Positions 43,264 to 51,113 of a stretch of 64,000 nt of DNA are shown here, piece by piece (the first letter of the stretch is position 1; the number at the start of each line of letters is the position of its first letter). Source of the stretch: CAWBQO01 sp963790965 (lineage in GTDB: Bacteria > Bacteroidota > Rhodothermia > Rhodothermales > DASSAV01); the NCBI GenBank assembly GCA_963790965.1, contig CAWBQO010000003.1, forward strand, positions 310,001 through 374,000. Reading direction: 5' to 3'. The notes under the pieces were generated by a model. That model was given only the letters and a program-made list of their open reading frames with translations, was not told the DNA's origin and searched no databases. The position numbers and the translations under genes were made by a program.

Positions 43264-43291
43264 GTAGGGGCACGATATATCGTGCCCCTAC
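43264..43291. repeat. Perfect 28-bp palindrome
   Basis: GTAGGGGCACGATA followed by its exact reverse complement, 28 bp in all. A partial copy of one half (GTAAGGGCACGATATCC) lies just before it at 43246-43262, and a solo copy at 21745-21771. It is followed by another CAGATCCTTCGCTGCG-type element (43303-43330). Confidence 0.92.
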
Positions 43292-43346
43292 TGCGATAAA
43301 GGCAGATCCTTCGCTGCGCTCAGGATGACAGCCGGGGGGGGAGGCT

Positions 43347-43448
43347 AATGGCAGCGCTGAGGCCCTCAAGAAAGGCAGCGCTGAGGCCCTCAAGAATGGC
43401 AGTGCTGAACACCACAAGAAAGGCAGCACTGAGGACCATCAGAACGGC
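43347..43448. repeat. Tandem repeat, four 24-bp units
   Basis: Four adjacent 24-bp units starting at 43347, 43371, 43395 and 43419 (type AATGGCAGCGCTGAGGCCCT then CAAG), with the first two nearly identical and later ones more diverged, then a partial fifth. It ends near a TGTCATGCCGGCGAAGCGAA-type element (43466-43496). As 8-residue protein repeats it would be translatable, but no flanking gene supports that. Confidence 0.9.
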
Positions 43449-43612
43449 ATCACCCTCGCCTCGTGTCATGCCGGCGAAGCGAAGCGTCTCAGGCCGGCTT
43501 TTAGTCGTTTTTGATCTATTTCAAGTTCTTTTTTTCGTTTGACCCGGCACCGCCTTGTTTTACCTGCCTTTTGTAGAACGGCATCCTCTCTTCTCGAGCG
43601 ACTATTCTAATA

Positions 43613-43648
43613 AAAAAGGGGTGTGCCTTCGGTTGGCACACCCCTTTT
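43613..43648 (-). terminator. Terminator of the DUF3618 operon
   Basis: On the minus strand AAAAGGGGTGTGCC / GGCACACCCCTTTT forms a strong hairpin, followed by TTTTTTATT. It lies about 20 bp after the stop of the last operon gene. Confidence 0.9.
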
Positions 43649-43666
43649 CGGTCGAGCGGATTCAGC

Positions 43667-44968
43667 TTAAAAATCCGTCCTTCGGCTTCCCGGCGTTCCC
43701 GTTGAACTTCCCGTGATCGAGCCTTCTCGCGACTCGGGCTTGCCGTAGCCTGCTCCGGTGGAGATTGGACCGGACGAACCACCTTGAGCCGTCGGAGCGC
43801 CGACCTTGCTGCCCTCTGAGGTCGACGACGTTCCGGAGTCGGCTTGTTTCTTGGCCTCGTCCTTGGCGACTTCGCCTACCTCCTTGGCGGACTCTTTGAT
43901 CTCATCGCCCGTCTTCTCGGCCACCGTCTTCGCTTTGTCCACCACATCTTCGGCCTTTTCCTTGGCCGTGTGTATGAACTCATCGCGAACGCTGCCCATC
44001 CATTCGTCTTCCCGCTCCGTTCCCGGGAGCGCAAAGCCGACTGCGGCCCCGACGCCGAGGGCGACAAGTCCCGTTGTGATCGGATTCTCGTGCATCAGAT
44101 CGTCGAGCCAGTTCGTTGCCCGTCGGGCGCCGTATTGAACCTGATGGGCAGCGTGCTCGACACCCTCGCGGGCTTCGCGTGCCGCGTGGCCGGCTTTGTC
44201 TTGAGCCGAGTGCAGCGTGTCGGCGGCGCGGTGCTGCAAGTCATCCGCTTTCTCTTCGGCGCGGTGCTTGAGGTCTTCGCCCACGTCAGACATCCGGCTG
44301 CGCCAGTCCTCGCCGCTGTACCGGCGCGCTCCGCGGTCTGACTCGTAGTATTCCGGCTCATAAGAGCCACGATACGCTCGTTCTCCGCCGTAAGGACCAT
44401 AGTAGCCACGCTGCTGCGTGCCGTAGGTGCGGCGGTAGGACGCGCCGTAACCCCGGCCGTAATACTCGCGCTCGTGGTCGTGGTCGCGACCCTGTTCAGC
44501 GGCATTGCGAATGAGCCACGCTATACCGAAACCTGCAATGAGTGCGGGTAGCGGGTTTTCCTTAATGGCTTCCATCATATCGTATCCGGCTCCTCGTGCT
44601 TTGTGTTCAATGGTTCTCGTAAGACGGCTCGGGCTGAACCGCTCCTGCACCGAGTCGATGGTATCGTGGACCGTGTCCTTTACCTGCTCTTTCAAGTGAT
44701 GCGGACTCAGGCGTTCTTCGATCTCCTGTATGGTTTCCGACATATTGGCGCGCGTGTGCGCAATGTCCCGTTCAATGTCCGTCGGCGAACGTTCACGGTG
44801 CTTTTCGTGCGCGAAGTCCTCGCTGCCGCCGAGCGCGAGGTTACGGCTCTCGGCGTCGTCGACTTCGTAAAGACGTGTTTCCGTCACGACGACGGCATCC
44901 GCACCTTCCGGACGCTCTTCCGGGTCCAAGAACTCCGGGTCCCGGTCTATATCTCTTCTTTGATCCAT
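43667..44968 (-). CDS. DUF3618-type membrane protein with Tyr/Arg/Gly-rich segment
   Basis: 433 residues. Order: acidic N-terminus; a DUF3618 region (SPTDIERDIAHTRANMSETI, 61-80, then helices); membrane helix 139-155; a low-complexity Tyr/Arg/Gly segment (about 167-224, 13 Tyr); amphipathic LEA-like helices (about 228-285); a second membrane helix (297-315); another Lys/Ala/Glu-rich LEA-like stretch (about 335-377); and a Ser/Gly/Thr tail. The start at 44968 follows AGAGGA and overlaps the holin-like gene by 22 bp. Probably an envelope-stress protein; mechanism unknown. Confidence 0.75.
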   Translation of the reverse strand: MDQRRDIDRDPEFLDPEERPEGADAVVVTETRLYEVDDAESRNLALGGSEDFAHEKHRERSPTDIERDIAHTRANMSETIQEIEERLSPHHLKEQVKDTVHDTIDSVQERFSPSRLTRTIEHKARGAGYDMMEAIKENPLPALIAGFGIAWLIRNAAEQGRDHDHEREYYGRGYGASYRRTYGTQQRGYYGPYGGERAYRGSYEPEYYESDRGARRYSGEDWRSRMSDVGEDLKHRAEEKADDLQHRAADTLHSAQDKAGHAAREAREGVEHAAHQVQYGARRATNWLDDLMHENPITTGLVALGVGAAVGFALPGTEREDEWMGSVRDEFIHTAKEKAEDVVDKAKTVAEKTGDEIKESAKEVGEVAKDEAKKQADSGTSSTSEGSKVGAPTAQGGSSGPISTGAGYGKPESREGSITGSSTGTPGSRRTDF

Positions 44969-45408
44969 TGTTTATCCTCTTTAATCGTTGCGGCCGTTCT
45001 ATCGAGCGAGTAGCTCTGCTTTTTCAGCTCCGTGAGGCCACTTTGAAGCAGAATGTACCCTGCGCCCGCGGCGAGCAGTCCAACTACCAGAAATGCGACG
45101 GGCAGGGTGAGAAGCGGATCGAGCAAGAACCCGAGCGCCATCAGCAGGATGATGAATCCTGCATAGGCGATAAAGCCGCCTGCCGCCACGTATCCGACGT
45201 GCTTTCCTGCCTTCTTTGCCTTGTTCGAAGCTTCCACCCGCGCCATCTCGATCTCTTGACGCACGAGCGTTTGGGTCTCCTGCGTTAGTTCGGAGAAAAG
45301 ATCGGCAAGGGACCGCTCGTCCTTCACCGGCTCGGTTTGGTAGGTCCGGACAAGCTCCGGTGGCGGCCGGAAGCCTGCCTCGTCCGGTCTTTCATCGGGA
45401 TACATCAT
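44947..45408 (-). CDS. Phage-holin-family (DUF1469) membrane protein
   Basis: 153 residues: a cytoplasmic N-terminus, the amphipathic SLADLFSELTQETQTLVRQE (33-52), two membrane helices (about 71-92 and 97-121) and a charged C-terminal helix. This is the PF07332-type layout. The family is named for phage holins, but chromosomal copies beside DUF3618 genes are common and non-phage. Middle gene of the operon, with a GGAGG ribosome binding site; its start overlaps the upstream stop. Confidence 0.82.
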   Translation of the reverse strand: MMYPDERPDEAGFRPPPELVRTYQTEPVKDERSLADLFSELTQETQTLVRQEIEMARVEASNKAKKAGKHVGYVAAGGFIAYAGFIILLMALGFLLDPLLTLPVAFLVVGLLAAGAGYILLQSGLTELKKQSYSLDRTAATIKEDKQWIKEEI

Positions 45409-46172
45409 CGGTTGGCCTCCTTCTGGTTTGCAAACGCGCCACGCTGCGGCGGCTCAGGGATGCCCCCGGCCTCGGCCGCCGATCCTACGCGGCTGCTCTG
45501 GTACTCATGCGTCCGCGTGTAGTCACCGGCAACGCCGCCCGGGACGTAGCTGCCAAAGCCCTGCTCCTCCTGAGAATACAAGCGCGAGCCGGCGGGACGG
45601 CGGTAGTCGCTGGAGTACGAGCTGCCGTAACGCTGGCGGTCAGGCGTCTGCGAGCTTTTTAGAAAACGTGCTCCGAGGATGCCGAGCATGAACGCGCCGC
45701 CAATGAACAAGGCAGGTTCGCGGCGGGCGAGGTGCTCTGCTTCGTTCAGCAGATCGCCGACGCTGTGATCGCGAACGTACGACGAGAGCGATTCAACCTG
45801 GCGCGCGGCGTCGTCGATGTAGCCCGCGATAGCGCCCTGGTCGTGCTTTCTAAAGCGGTCGCCGGTTTCGTGCAACGCCTCCGTGACGTCTCCGAGGGTG
45901 GAAGTCGCTCGGTCTTTCTGCCCGGACAGCCGTGATGTGGCTGCCTCCTTCGCCTTGTCCGCGATGTCGTCGGCAGCGGAGCGCGTCTTATCGGCGAGAT
46001 CGCCGGCCTTGTCCTTTGCTTTATCCGCGAGTTCATCTGCGGTACCGCGCGTGCCGCCGGACTGGGACTGGAAGGCGACGCTTCCGGGCGTAGATTCTCC
46101 GAAGGAACCGCTGCTGCGTGTGGCCGGTGCCGGGGACACGGGGCGGGGATCAGATTGGTTCTCCATGGACAT
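45405..46172 (-). CDS. LEA-like membrane protein with low-complexity tail
   Basis: 255 residues. Pro/Ser/Gly-rich N-terminus, then LEA-like repeats (TADELADKAKDKAGDLADKT, about 44-63, continuing to 80), a helical part, one membrane helix (about 153-170) and a Tyr/Ser/Gly/Arg-rich tail (180-230). First gene of the operon, with AAGAGG upstream of its ATG at 46172. LEA-like helices are linked to desiccation and osmotic stress tolerance elsewhere; the role here is inference. Confidence 0.7.
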   Translation of the reverse strand: MSMENQSDPRPVSPAPATRSSGSFGESTPGSVAFQSQSGGTRGTADELADKAKDKAGDLADKTRSAADDIADKAKEAATSRLSGQKDRATSTLGDVTEALHETGDRFRKHDQGAIAGYIDDAARQVESLSSYVRDHSVGDLLNEAEHLARREPALFIGGAFMLGILGARFLKSSQTPDRQRYGSSYSSDYRRPAGSRLYSQEEQGFGSYVPGGVAGDYTRTHEYQSSRVGSAAEAGGIPEPPQRGAFANQKEANR

Positions 46173-46499
46173 AGGTACCTCTTGTAGAAGGTTCGTATAG
46201 ACTTGCGAACTAAAGGTGCTATACGCGGGGCTTTCAAGCCGTGATCTCTATTGAGCCTGAGAGTGGGTAACAATCCGGCAACCCAAAAGCCGTGTTTTAC
46301 AACAGTTACAAGGCGGCCGGGAAGTGCACCGCAATGGTGAGCTTGAAGGCCGAAGAGGGAGGTCAGAATTGGCAACGTGGTAACTCGCTACGCTGCCCGG
46401 TCCCCGCACGTCTGCGGCCAAAGTATCGTACCTTGAGGCAGAAGACGGCGGCTGAACATACGGCCGGCTGATGCAGCGCTCTATAGATTGGATGAATAG
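46173..46499. other. Intergenic region between the envelope operon and glgC (divergent)
   Basis: 327 bp shared by two divergent transcripts and therefore holding both promoters. I see no gene. A short GGGTAACAATCCGGCAACCC segment (about 46265-46284) makes a small stem but does not build a known riboswitch. No firm -35/-10 pair could be assigned. Confidence 0.5.
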
Positions 46500-47768
46500 A
46501 TGGACAACCTCTTAGCTGTCATCCTTGGGGGCGGCGACGGCTCGTGCCTCGCTCCGCTCACGCGCCGGCGCTCCACACCTGCCGTTCCGCTGGCGGGCAA
46601 GTACCGACTCATCGACATACCGATCTCGAACTGCATCAACTCGGGGATGAACCGCATCTTTGTCTTGACGCAGTTTAACTCTGCGAGTCTCAACCGGCAC
46701 GTAGCCAACACCTACACCTTCGACCGTTTCAGGTACGGGTTCGTCTCTATTCTGGCGGCCGAGCAAACGGCCGAGTCGCTGGACTGGTCGCGGGGCAGTG
46801 CCGACTCGGTCAGGAAGAGCCTGCCGCACCTCCATGTCTTCCATTACGACGATGTGCTGATCCTTACCGGCGATCAGCTCTACCTGATGGACTACCGTCG
46901 TCTCTTGGAGCATCACCGCCGGACACAAGCGGACCTGACGCTCGCGTCGGTGCCGGTAACCGCGTTGGACGCGCCCTCGTTCGGCATCTTGAAAACCGAC
47001 GATGATGGGCTGGTGCAAGGGTTCGTTGAGCAGCCCACGCCGGACCGGCTAAACGGAATGCAAAGCCCGGTGCCGGTTGGGGCGCGTGAGCAAGGCCGCG
47101 TGTACCTCGCCTCTATGGGCGTCTACCTCTTCCGGAGACAGGCGCTGATGGAACTTCTGCAAGAAAAGCCCGAGCACATGGACTTCGGGCGCGATCTCAT
47201 TCCACAGGCCATTCGCACGCGGAGGGTCTCCACGTACGTACACGACGGCTACTGGAGCAACATTGGATCTATTCGCTCTTTCTATTCTGCGCATTTGCAG
47301 CTCGCGCAGCGCGGGTCAGAGTTTAATCTGTATTCGCCTGAGATGCCGGTTTATACGAATGCGCGCGTGCTTCCGCCGGCGAAGATCGAGCAGTCCTACA
47401 TAACGGACTCGCTCATCGGCGAGGGGAGCATCATCATCAACAGTCAGATCTCGAACGCCGTTGTGGGGATTCGCTCTTTCATCGGGTACAATACCACGGT
47501 AAAGAACGCGATAATAATGGGTTCGGACTACTTTCCCTGGCATGACCCCGACCTTCGAGAACAGTCAGATGCGCCGCGCTTCCCCGGCATCGGCGAGGCC
47601 TCTTACATTGACAACGCGATTATAGACAAGAACGTCAGTATCGGCAAACGCTGCATTCTCTGCAATCGGGACGGCGTGCGGGAGGGGGAGCGGGGGTCCG
47701 TTTATTTCCGGGACGGCATTCTCATCGTCGCAAAGAACGCCTCGATACCTGACGACACGATAATCTAA
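46500..47768 (+). CDS. glgC: Glucose-1-phosphate adenylyltransferase
   Basis: Makes ADP-glucose for glycogen. 422 residues. Seen: KYRLIDIPISNCINSGMNRI, LTGDQLYLMDYRRLLEHH (catalytic D), FVEQP, SMGVYLFRRQAL, MDFGRDLIPQAI and DGYWSNIGSI, with a C-terminal left-handed beta-helix (SLIGEGSIIINSQISNAVVG). The N-terminal nucleotide loop, normally GxGTRL, reads GDGSCL, with Cys16 in place of Arg. The rest looks intact. Its partner GT4 synthase is at 2666-3886. Confidence 0.93.
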   Translation: MDNLLAVILGGGDGSCLAPLTRRRSTPAVPLAGKYRLIDIPISNCINSGMNRIFVLTQFNSASLNRHVANTYTFDRFRYGFVSILAAEQTAESLDWSRGSADSVRKSLPHLHVFHYDDVLILTGDQLYLMDYRRLLEHHRRTQADLTLASVPVTALDAPSFGILKTDDDGLVQGFVEQPTPDRLNGMQSPVPVGAREQGRVYLASMGVYLFRRQALMELLQEKPEHMDFGRDLIPQAIRTRRVSTYVHDGYWSNIGSIRSFYSAHLQLAQRGSEFNLYSPEMPVYTNARVLPPAKIEQSYITDSLIGEGSIIINSQISNAVVGIRSFIGYNTTVKNAIIMGSDYFPWHDPDLREQSDAPRFPGIGEASYIDNAIIDKNVSIGKRCILCNRDGVREGERGSVYFRDGILIVAKNASIPDDTII

Positions 47769-47803
47769 GAGGCACCAGCGCCTTCTTGTGCTCCGCGCCT
47801 GCG

Positions 47804-49072
47804 TCAAGTCTTCTGTTTCTGCTTGCGAGCGGCAGGAAAGAGAATGTTGTTCAGGATGAGGCGGTAGCCGGGCGAATGCGGATGCAGACTCAAGTCGGTC
47901 GGAGGATCGCCGACGAAGTGCTGGTAATCTTCCGGGTCGTGGCCGCTGTAGAACGTGAACGTGCCCTGCCCGAGCGATCCGTGGAGATACCGGACCTCAT
48001 CCCGCGCGGGCGCTTCGGCCAGAATCACAACACCCGGCTTTATTAGAGACTTGCGAAAAGCCGTAGTCTGTCCGACAAACCCTTTGATGCTGGCGACGTG
48101 GTTCTGCGTCAGCATGGTTGGAACGGGATCCCACTTCGCGCTGAACTCGAAGAGGGTGAAGAAATCGAGTGCGGGATCGCGAAGCGGCGGTGGCGGAGGG
48201 CCGGTGTCTATGTCGGAATGCTCGTACTCGGTCGCATCGAAGATGGGGTGAAAGCCGGTAAACGCGAGCGTGCGGCTAAAGTCGAGCTGGTCGACGGCAT
48301 TCGGATCGACGGGGTCGCCGTCATATTCCGCGGGCACAATGTCGGTGCTGTGCGCGGCGAGTGCGATGTCGTAGGTGTCCGTGCCGGAGCACATGGCAAA
48401 CAGGAATCCGCCGGCCTCGACGTAGGATCGAATCGTTTCGGCGACGGCTTCTTTGAGTTCGCTGACTTTGCGGAAGCCGTGCCGCCGGGCAGCGTCCTCT
48501 GCCTCGCGCTGTTGCTCGATGTACCAGGGCGCGCTCCGGTACTGAAAGAACTTGCCGTACTGTCCGGTAAAGTCCTCGTGGTGCATATGGAGCCAGTCGA
48601 ACTCAGACAATCGTCCGACGAGAACGTCATCGTCATAGATCATCTCGTAAGGCACCTCGGCGTAGGTGAGGGCGAGTAGCACCGCGTCGTCCCACGGCAG
48701 CGTTTGCTTGGGGGCATACACTGCGATTTTGGGTACTTTCTCCAGCCGGACGGCAGCGGTATTGGTGCCCTCGCGCTCCACGTCGGCCAAGATAACGGCT
48801 GAAGCGCCGGCTGATAGCGGCTCAAAAAGTACATCACGAACGGCAAGTTCGGTCTCCAGGCCGGGAGAGGCTTGCATCAGGAACGAGCCGCCGCGATAGT
48901 TCAGAAGCCAGTCCACCTCTGCGCCCTGCTGCAGCGACCAGTACACCGCTCCGTAGGCTTTCAGGTGATTGCTCTGCGTCTCGTCCATCGGCACGAGGAT
49001 CTCCTGAGCGAAGCCGGCTCTTGCCGAAAGGCTCAGGAAGAAGAGTAGCAGGACCAAGCGTTGCGATGACAT
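47804..49072 (-). CDS. Secreted Bacteroidota protein of the family mislabelled 'asparagine synthetase B'
   Basis: 422 residues from the ATG at 49072 (a TTG at 49090 is possible). Signal peptide RLVLLLFFLSLSARAGFAQ, then EILVPMDETQSNHLKAYGAV and EVDWLLNYRGGSFLM, which are diagnostic of this family. No glutaminase or asparagine synthetase active site is present despite the common database name. The middle (IAVYAPKQTLPWDDAVLLAL, FLFAMCSGTDTYDIAL) suggests a class I glutamine amidotransferase-like fold. It is coupled to the upstream TPR gene; together they may serve envelope or gliding functions (inference). Confidence 0.72.
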   Translation of the reverse strand: MSSQRLVLLLFFLSLSARAGFAQEILVPMDETQSNHLKAYGAVYWSLQQGAEVDWLLNYRGGSFLMQASPGLETELAVRDVLFEPLSAGASAVILADVEREGTNTAAVRLEKVPKIAVYAPKQTLPWDDAVLLALTYAEVPYEMIYDDDVLVGRLSEFDWLHMHHEDFTGQYGKFFQYRSAPWYIEQQREAEDAARRHGFRKVSELKEAVAETIRSYVEAGGFLFAMCSGTDTYDIALAAHSTDIVPAEYDGDPVDPNAVDQLDFSRTLAFTGFHPIFDATEYEHSDIDTGPPPPPLRDPALDFFTLFEFSAKWDPVPTMLTQNHVASIKGFVGQTTAFRKSLIKPGVVILAEAPARDEVRYLHGSLGQGTFTFYSGHDPEDYQHFVGDPPTDLSLHPHSPGYRLILNNILFPAARKQKQKT

Positions 49073-49086
49073 AAGCACAAATGGGT

Positions 49087-50946
49087 TCAAAGCCCGTCGC
49101 CCCGCAGCGCGCGGATGCGCGTCCGCGCCTCCGGGGCGAGCAGGGAGCCGGGATAGTCGACCAGCAACCGGGTATAGCGGGTGATGGCGGTCGCGGGGTC
49201 GTCGAGACGCTCCTCCAGGAGGGAAGCCGCTTTAAAGAGGCTTCGGTCCGCAAGAAAGCTGCCTGGAAACAGGAGCGGTATCTCGCTGAGGGCTGCTTCT
49301 GCCTCAACGAGCCGCCCGGCAGACTGCAGGGCTTCTGCTCGGAGCAAGTGGGCGTCATCCGCGAGGGCGTGTTGTGGCTCGGCCGCGATCAGGCTGTCGA
49401 GTAGGCTCAGCGCATCGTCGTACTTACCTTGCCGCAGGAGGAGCGCGGCCCCGGCGTACCGGCGGAGGGGCGTCGACAGCGAATCAGGGCCGCGGTTTTC
49501 CGAGAGCAAGACTTTAAGGTCGATCGCGTCGTTCGCAACGAGCGCAGACGTGTTCTGGTCGAGCGCGCGAAGAAGCGAATGAGCCGCCGTAAACTCGCCC
49601 TGGTAGAAGTGCAACCGTGCCAGTTCAAGGCGCGCCTCCTCCGCTGTCGGACCGGTGCGCAGCCGCTCGGCAAGCTGAACGAAGGCTGTGCGCGCATCGG
49701 CAAGGTCACCCTGAGATACGGCAATCTTGGCGAGTTGAAGAGAGGCATCCTCTGCCGCTGCGGTGCCGGGATAAAGGCGGACCACTTCTCGATAGGAACG
49801 GGCAGCTTTCTCATCGTCGCCGAGCACCTCCCGCTGCAGGTCGGCCAGCCGCCGGAGTGCTTCGGGATAGCGGGGGTCGGAAGGATAGCGTTTCAAGAAA
49901 TCCGCAAAGAGGGTAACCGCTCTCCCCCGGAGCGCCCGCGCTGAGTCCGGCGCTATGGCCATCTCAGCGGACAGATCTGACCGGGTGAAAAGCTCTCCGA
50001 GTTCAAAGAGCGCGAGCGGGGCGGCGGGTCCGTCGGGATCGCGACGGCTAACCTCTTCGTACGCTCTTGAGGCCGCCGCAATTGCACCCGCATCGGCGGC
50101 GGCCCGCGCAAAGACGATGAGGCCCTGACCGTTCTCGTCGTTTAGCCGGTCGACGGCAAGCGCCGTGTTCAGCGCCTTGTCATACATTCCGGCCTCGAGG
50201 TACAAGTGGTTGAGGAGCCGCCGGTAGGCCATGTTCAGCGGTTCACGCGCCGAAGCCCTTTCCGTTGCCCTCACGCCGGCGGCGAGAGCAGCCGGATCCT
50301 CCATGAGCCGTTGCAACCGGCTCAGCACAAACGGCAACTGCCTTTCGCTTCGCGCGAGCATCCCGAGATAGGCATCGGTGGCCTCTTCATAGCGGCCGGT
50401 TGCCAGGTAGAGAAACCCGAGATCGTTGAGAAAGACGCCTTCTTGTCCCGGCAGGCGTGCCGCGCGTTCAAGCACTCCAATCGCTTCTTCGAGGAGCCTC
50501 AGGCTGTAGAGCGCCTGATAAACGAGCCGGTAAGCGTTCGGCTCGTTTGGCTCAACGGCAAGCGCTTCTTCAAAAGTCTTGAGGGCGGCGGATTCCGATC
50601 CGGAAAGATATTCGAGCCGTCCGCGGTCGGCGAGCAGCGGGACAGACCGGCCCTGCCGGCGGATCTGTCCGTCGACGAGGCGGGCCGCGTCGTCGTAGCG
50701 CTTAACGGATTCGAGCGCAGTGCGCAGTCGGTCGTAGAAGAGGTAAACATCAGGCTTTTCCTGATGCAGGACGGTCAGCATTCTGATCGCCGGCTCGTTC
50801 TGTCCGGTTTGCAAGTACCGCTCTGCGGCCTGGAACCTGCTCGTGAGCGCCTCATCGAGCGGCTGGGCCGCCGCACCGGGTGCGAAGGCGATAAGGATCA
50901 GCAGCCAGAGGAGCGCGCATCGCCACGGGCGGACGTATTGGACCAT
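49087..50946 (-). CDS. Secreted TPR-repeat protein
   Basis: 619 residues: signal peptide (LLWLLILIAFAPGAAAQ) followed by tandem tetratricopeptide repeats along the whole length, for example RFQAAERYLQTGQNEPAIRM, YRLVYQALYSLRLLEEAIGV and LFLATGRYEEATDAYLG-type units. A periplasmic or surface scaffold for protein complexes. Upstream of and adjacent to the 'asparagine synthetase B'-like gene on the same strand; its start is 50 codons or fewer from the divergent dxr promoter region. Confidence 0.85.
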   Translation of the reverse strand: MVQYVRPWRCALLWLLILIAFAPGAAAQPLDEALTSRFQAAERYLQTGQNEPAIRMLTVLHQEKPDVYLFYDRLRTALESVKRYDDAARLVDGQIRRQGRSVPLLADRGRLEYLSGSESAALKTFEEALAVEPNEPNAYRLVYQALYSLRLLEEAIGVLERAARLPGQEGVFLNDLGFLYLATGRYEEATDAYLGMLARSERQLPFVLSRLQRLMEDPAALAAGVRATERASAREPLNMAYRRLLNHLYLEAGMYDKALNTALAVDRLNDENGQGLIVFARAAADAGAIAAASRAYEEVSRRDPDGPAAPLALFELGELFTRSDLSAEMAIAPDSARALRGRAVTLFADFLKRYPSDPRYPEALRRLADLQREVLGDDEKAARSYREVVRLYPGTAAAEDASLQLAKIAVSQGDLADARTAFVQLAERLRTGPTAEEARLELARLHFYQGEFTAAHSLLRALDQNTSALVANDAIDLKVLLSENRGPDSLSTPLRRYAGAALLLRQGKYDDALSLLDSLIAAEPQHALADDAHLLRAEALQSAGRLVEAEAALSEIPLLFPGSFLADRSLFKAASLLEERLDDPATAITRYTRLLVDYPGSLLAPEARTRIRALRGDGL

Positions 50947-51113
50947 CTTGAAAGCCCTGCCGGTAGTATATTATGAAGCCGGCCAGATGTCACCGGCGTG
51001 GCTATCGGTAGACTTTGTCCTACAGAAAACCACTTCGGTAGTTCTGCCCCTCGGCGCGGGCTGCGGGAGCGCGAACGGGCGTCTTGTTATAGTTGTAGAG
51101 GTTAGTTTTGGCA

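Noticed and set aside
43347..43448. Tandem array considered as a CRISPR
   Set aside because: Units abut with no spacers, and no cas genes are present.
44947..45408. Holin-family protein as evidence for a prophage
   Set aside because: No other phage genes are nearby; this family is common on chromosomes beside DUF3618 genes.
46265..46290. CCGGCAACC-like stretch suggesting a SAM-type riboswitch
   Set aside because: The neighbouring core helices and GATGA-type segment are missing, and glgC would be an odd target.
47804..49072. Annotation as asparagine synthetase
   Set aside because: The label is common for this family, but no N-terminal Cys glutaminase or ATP pyrophosphatase loop is visible.
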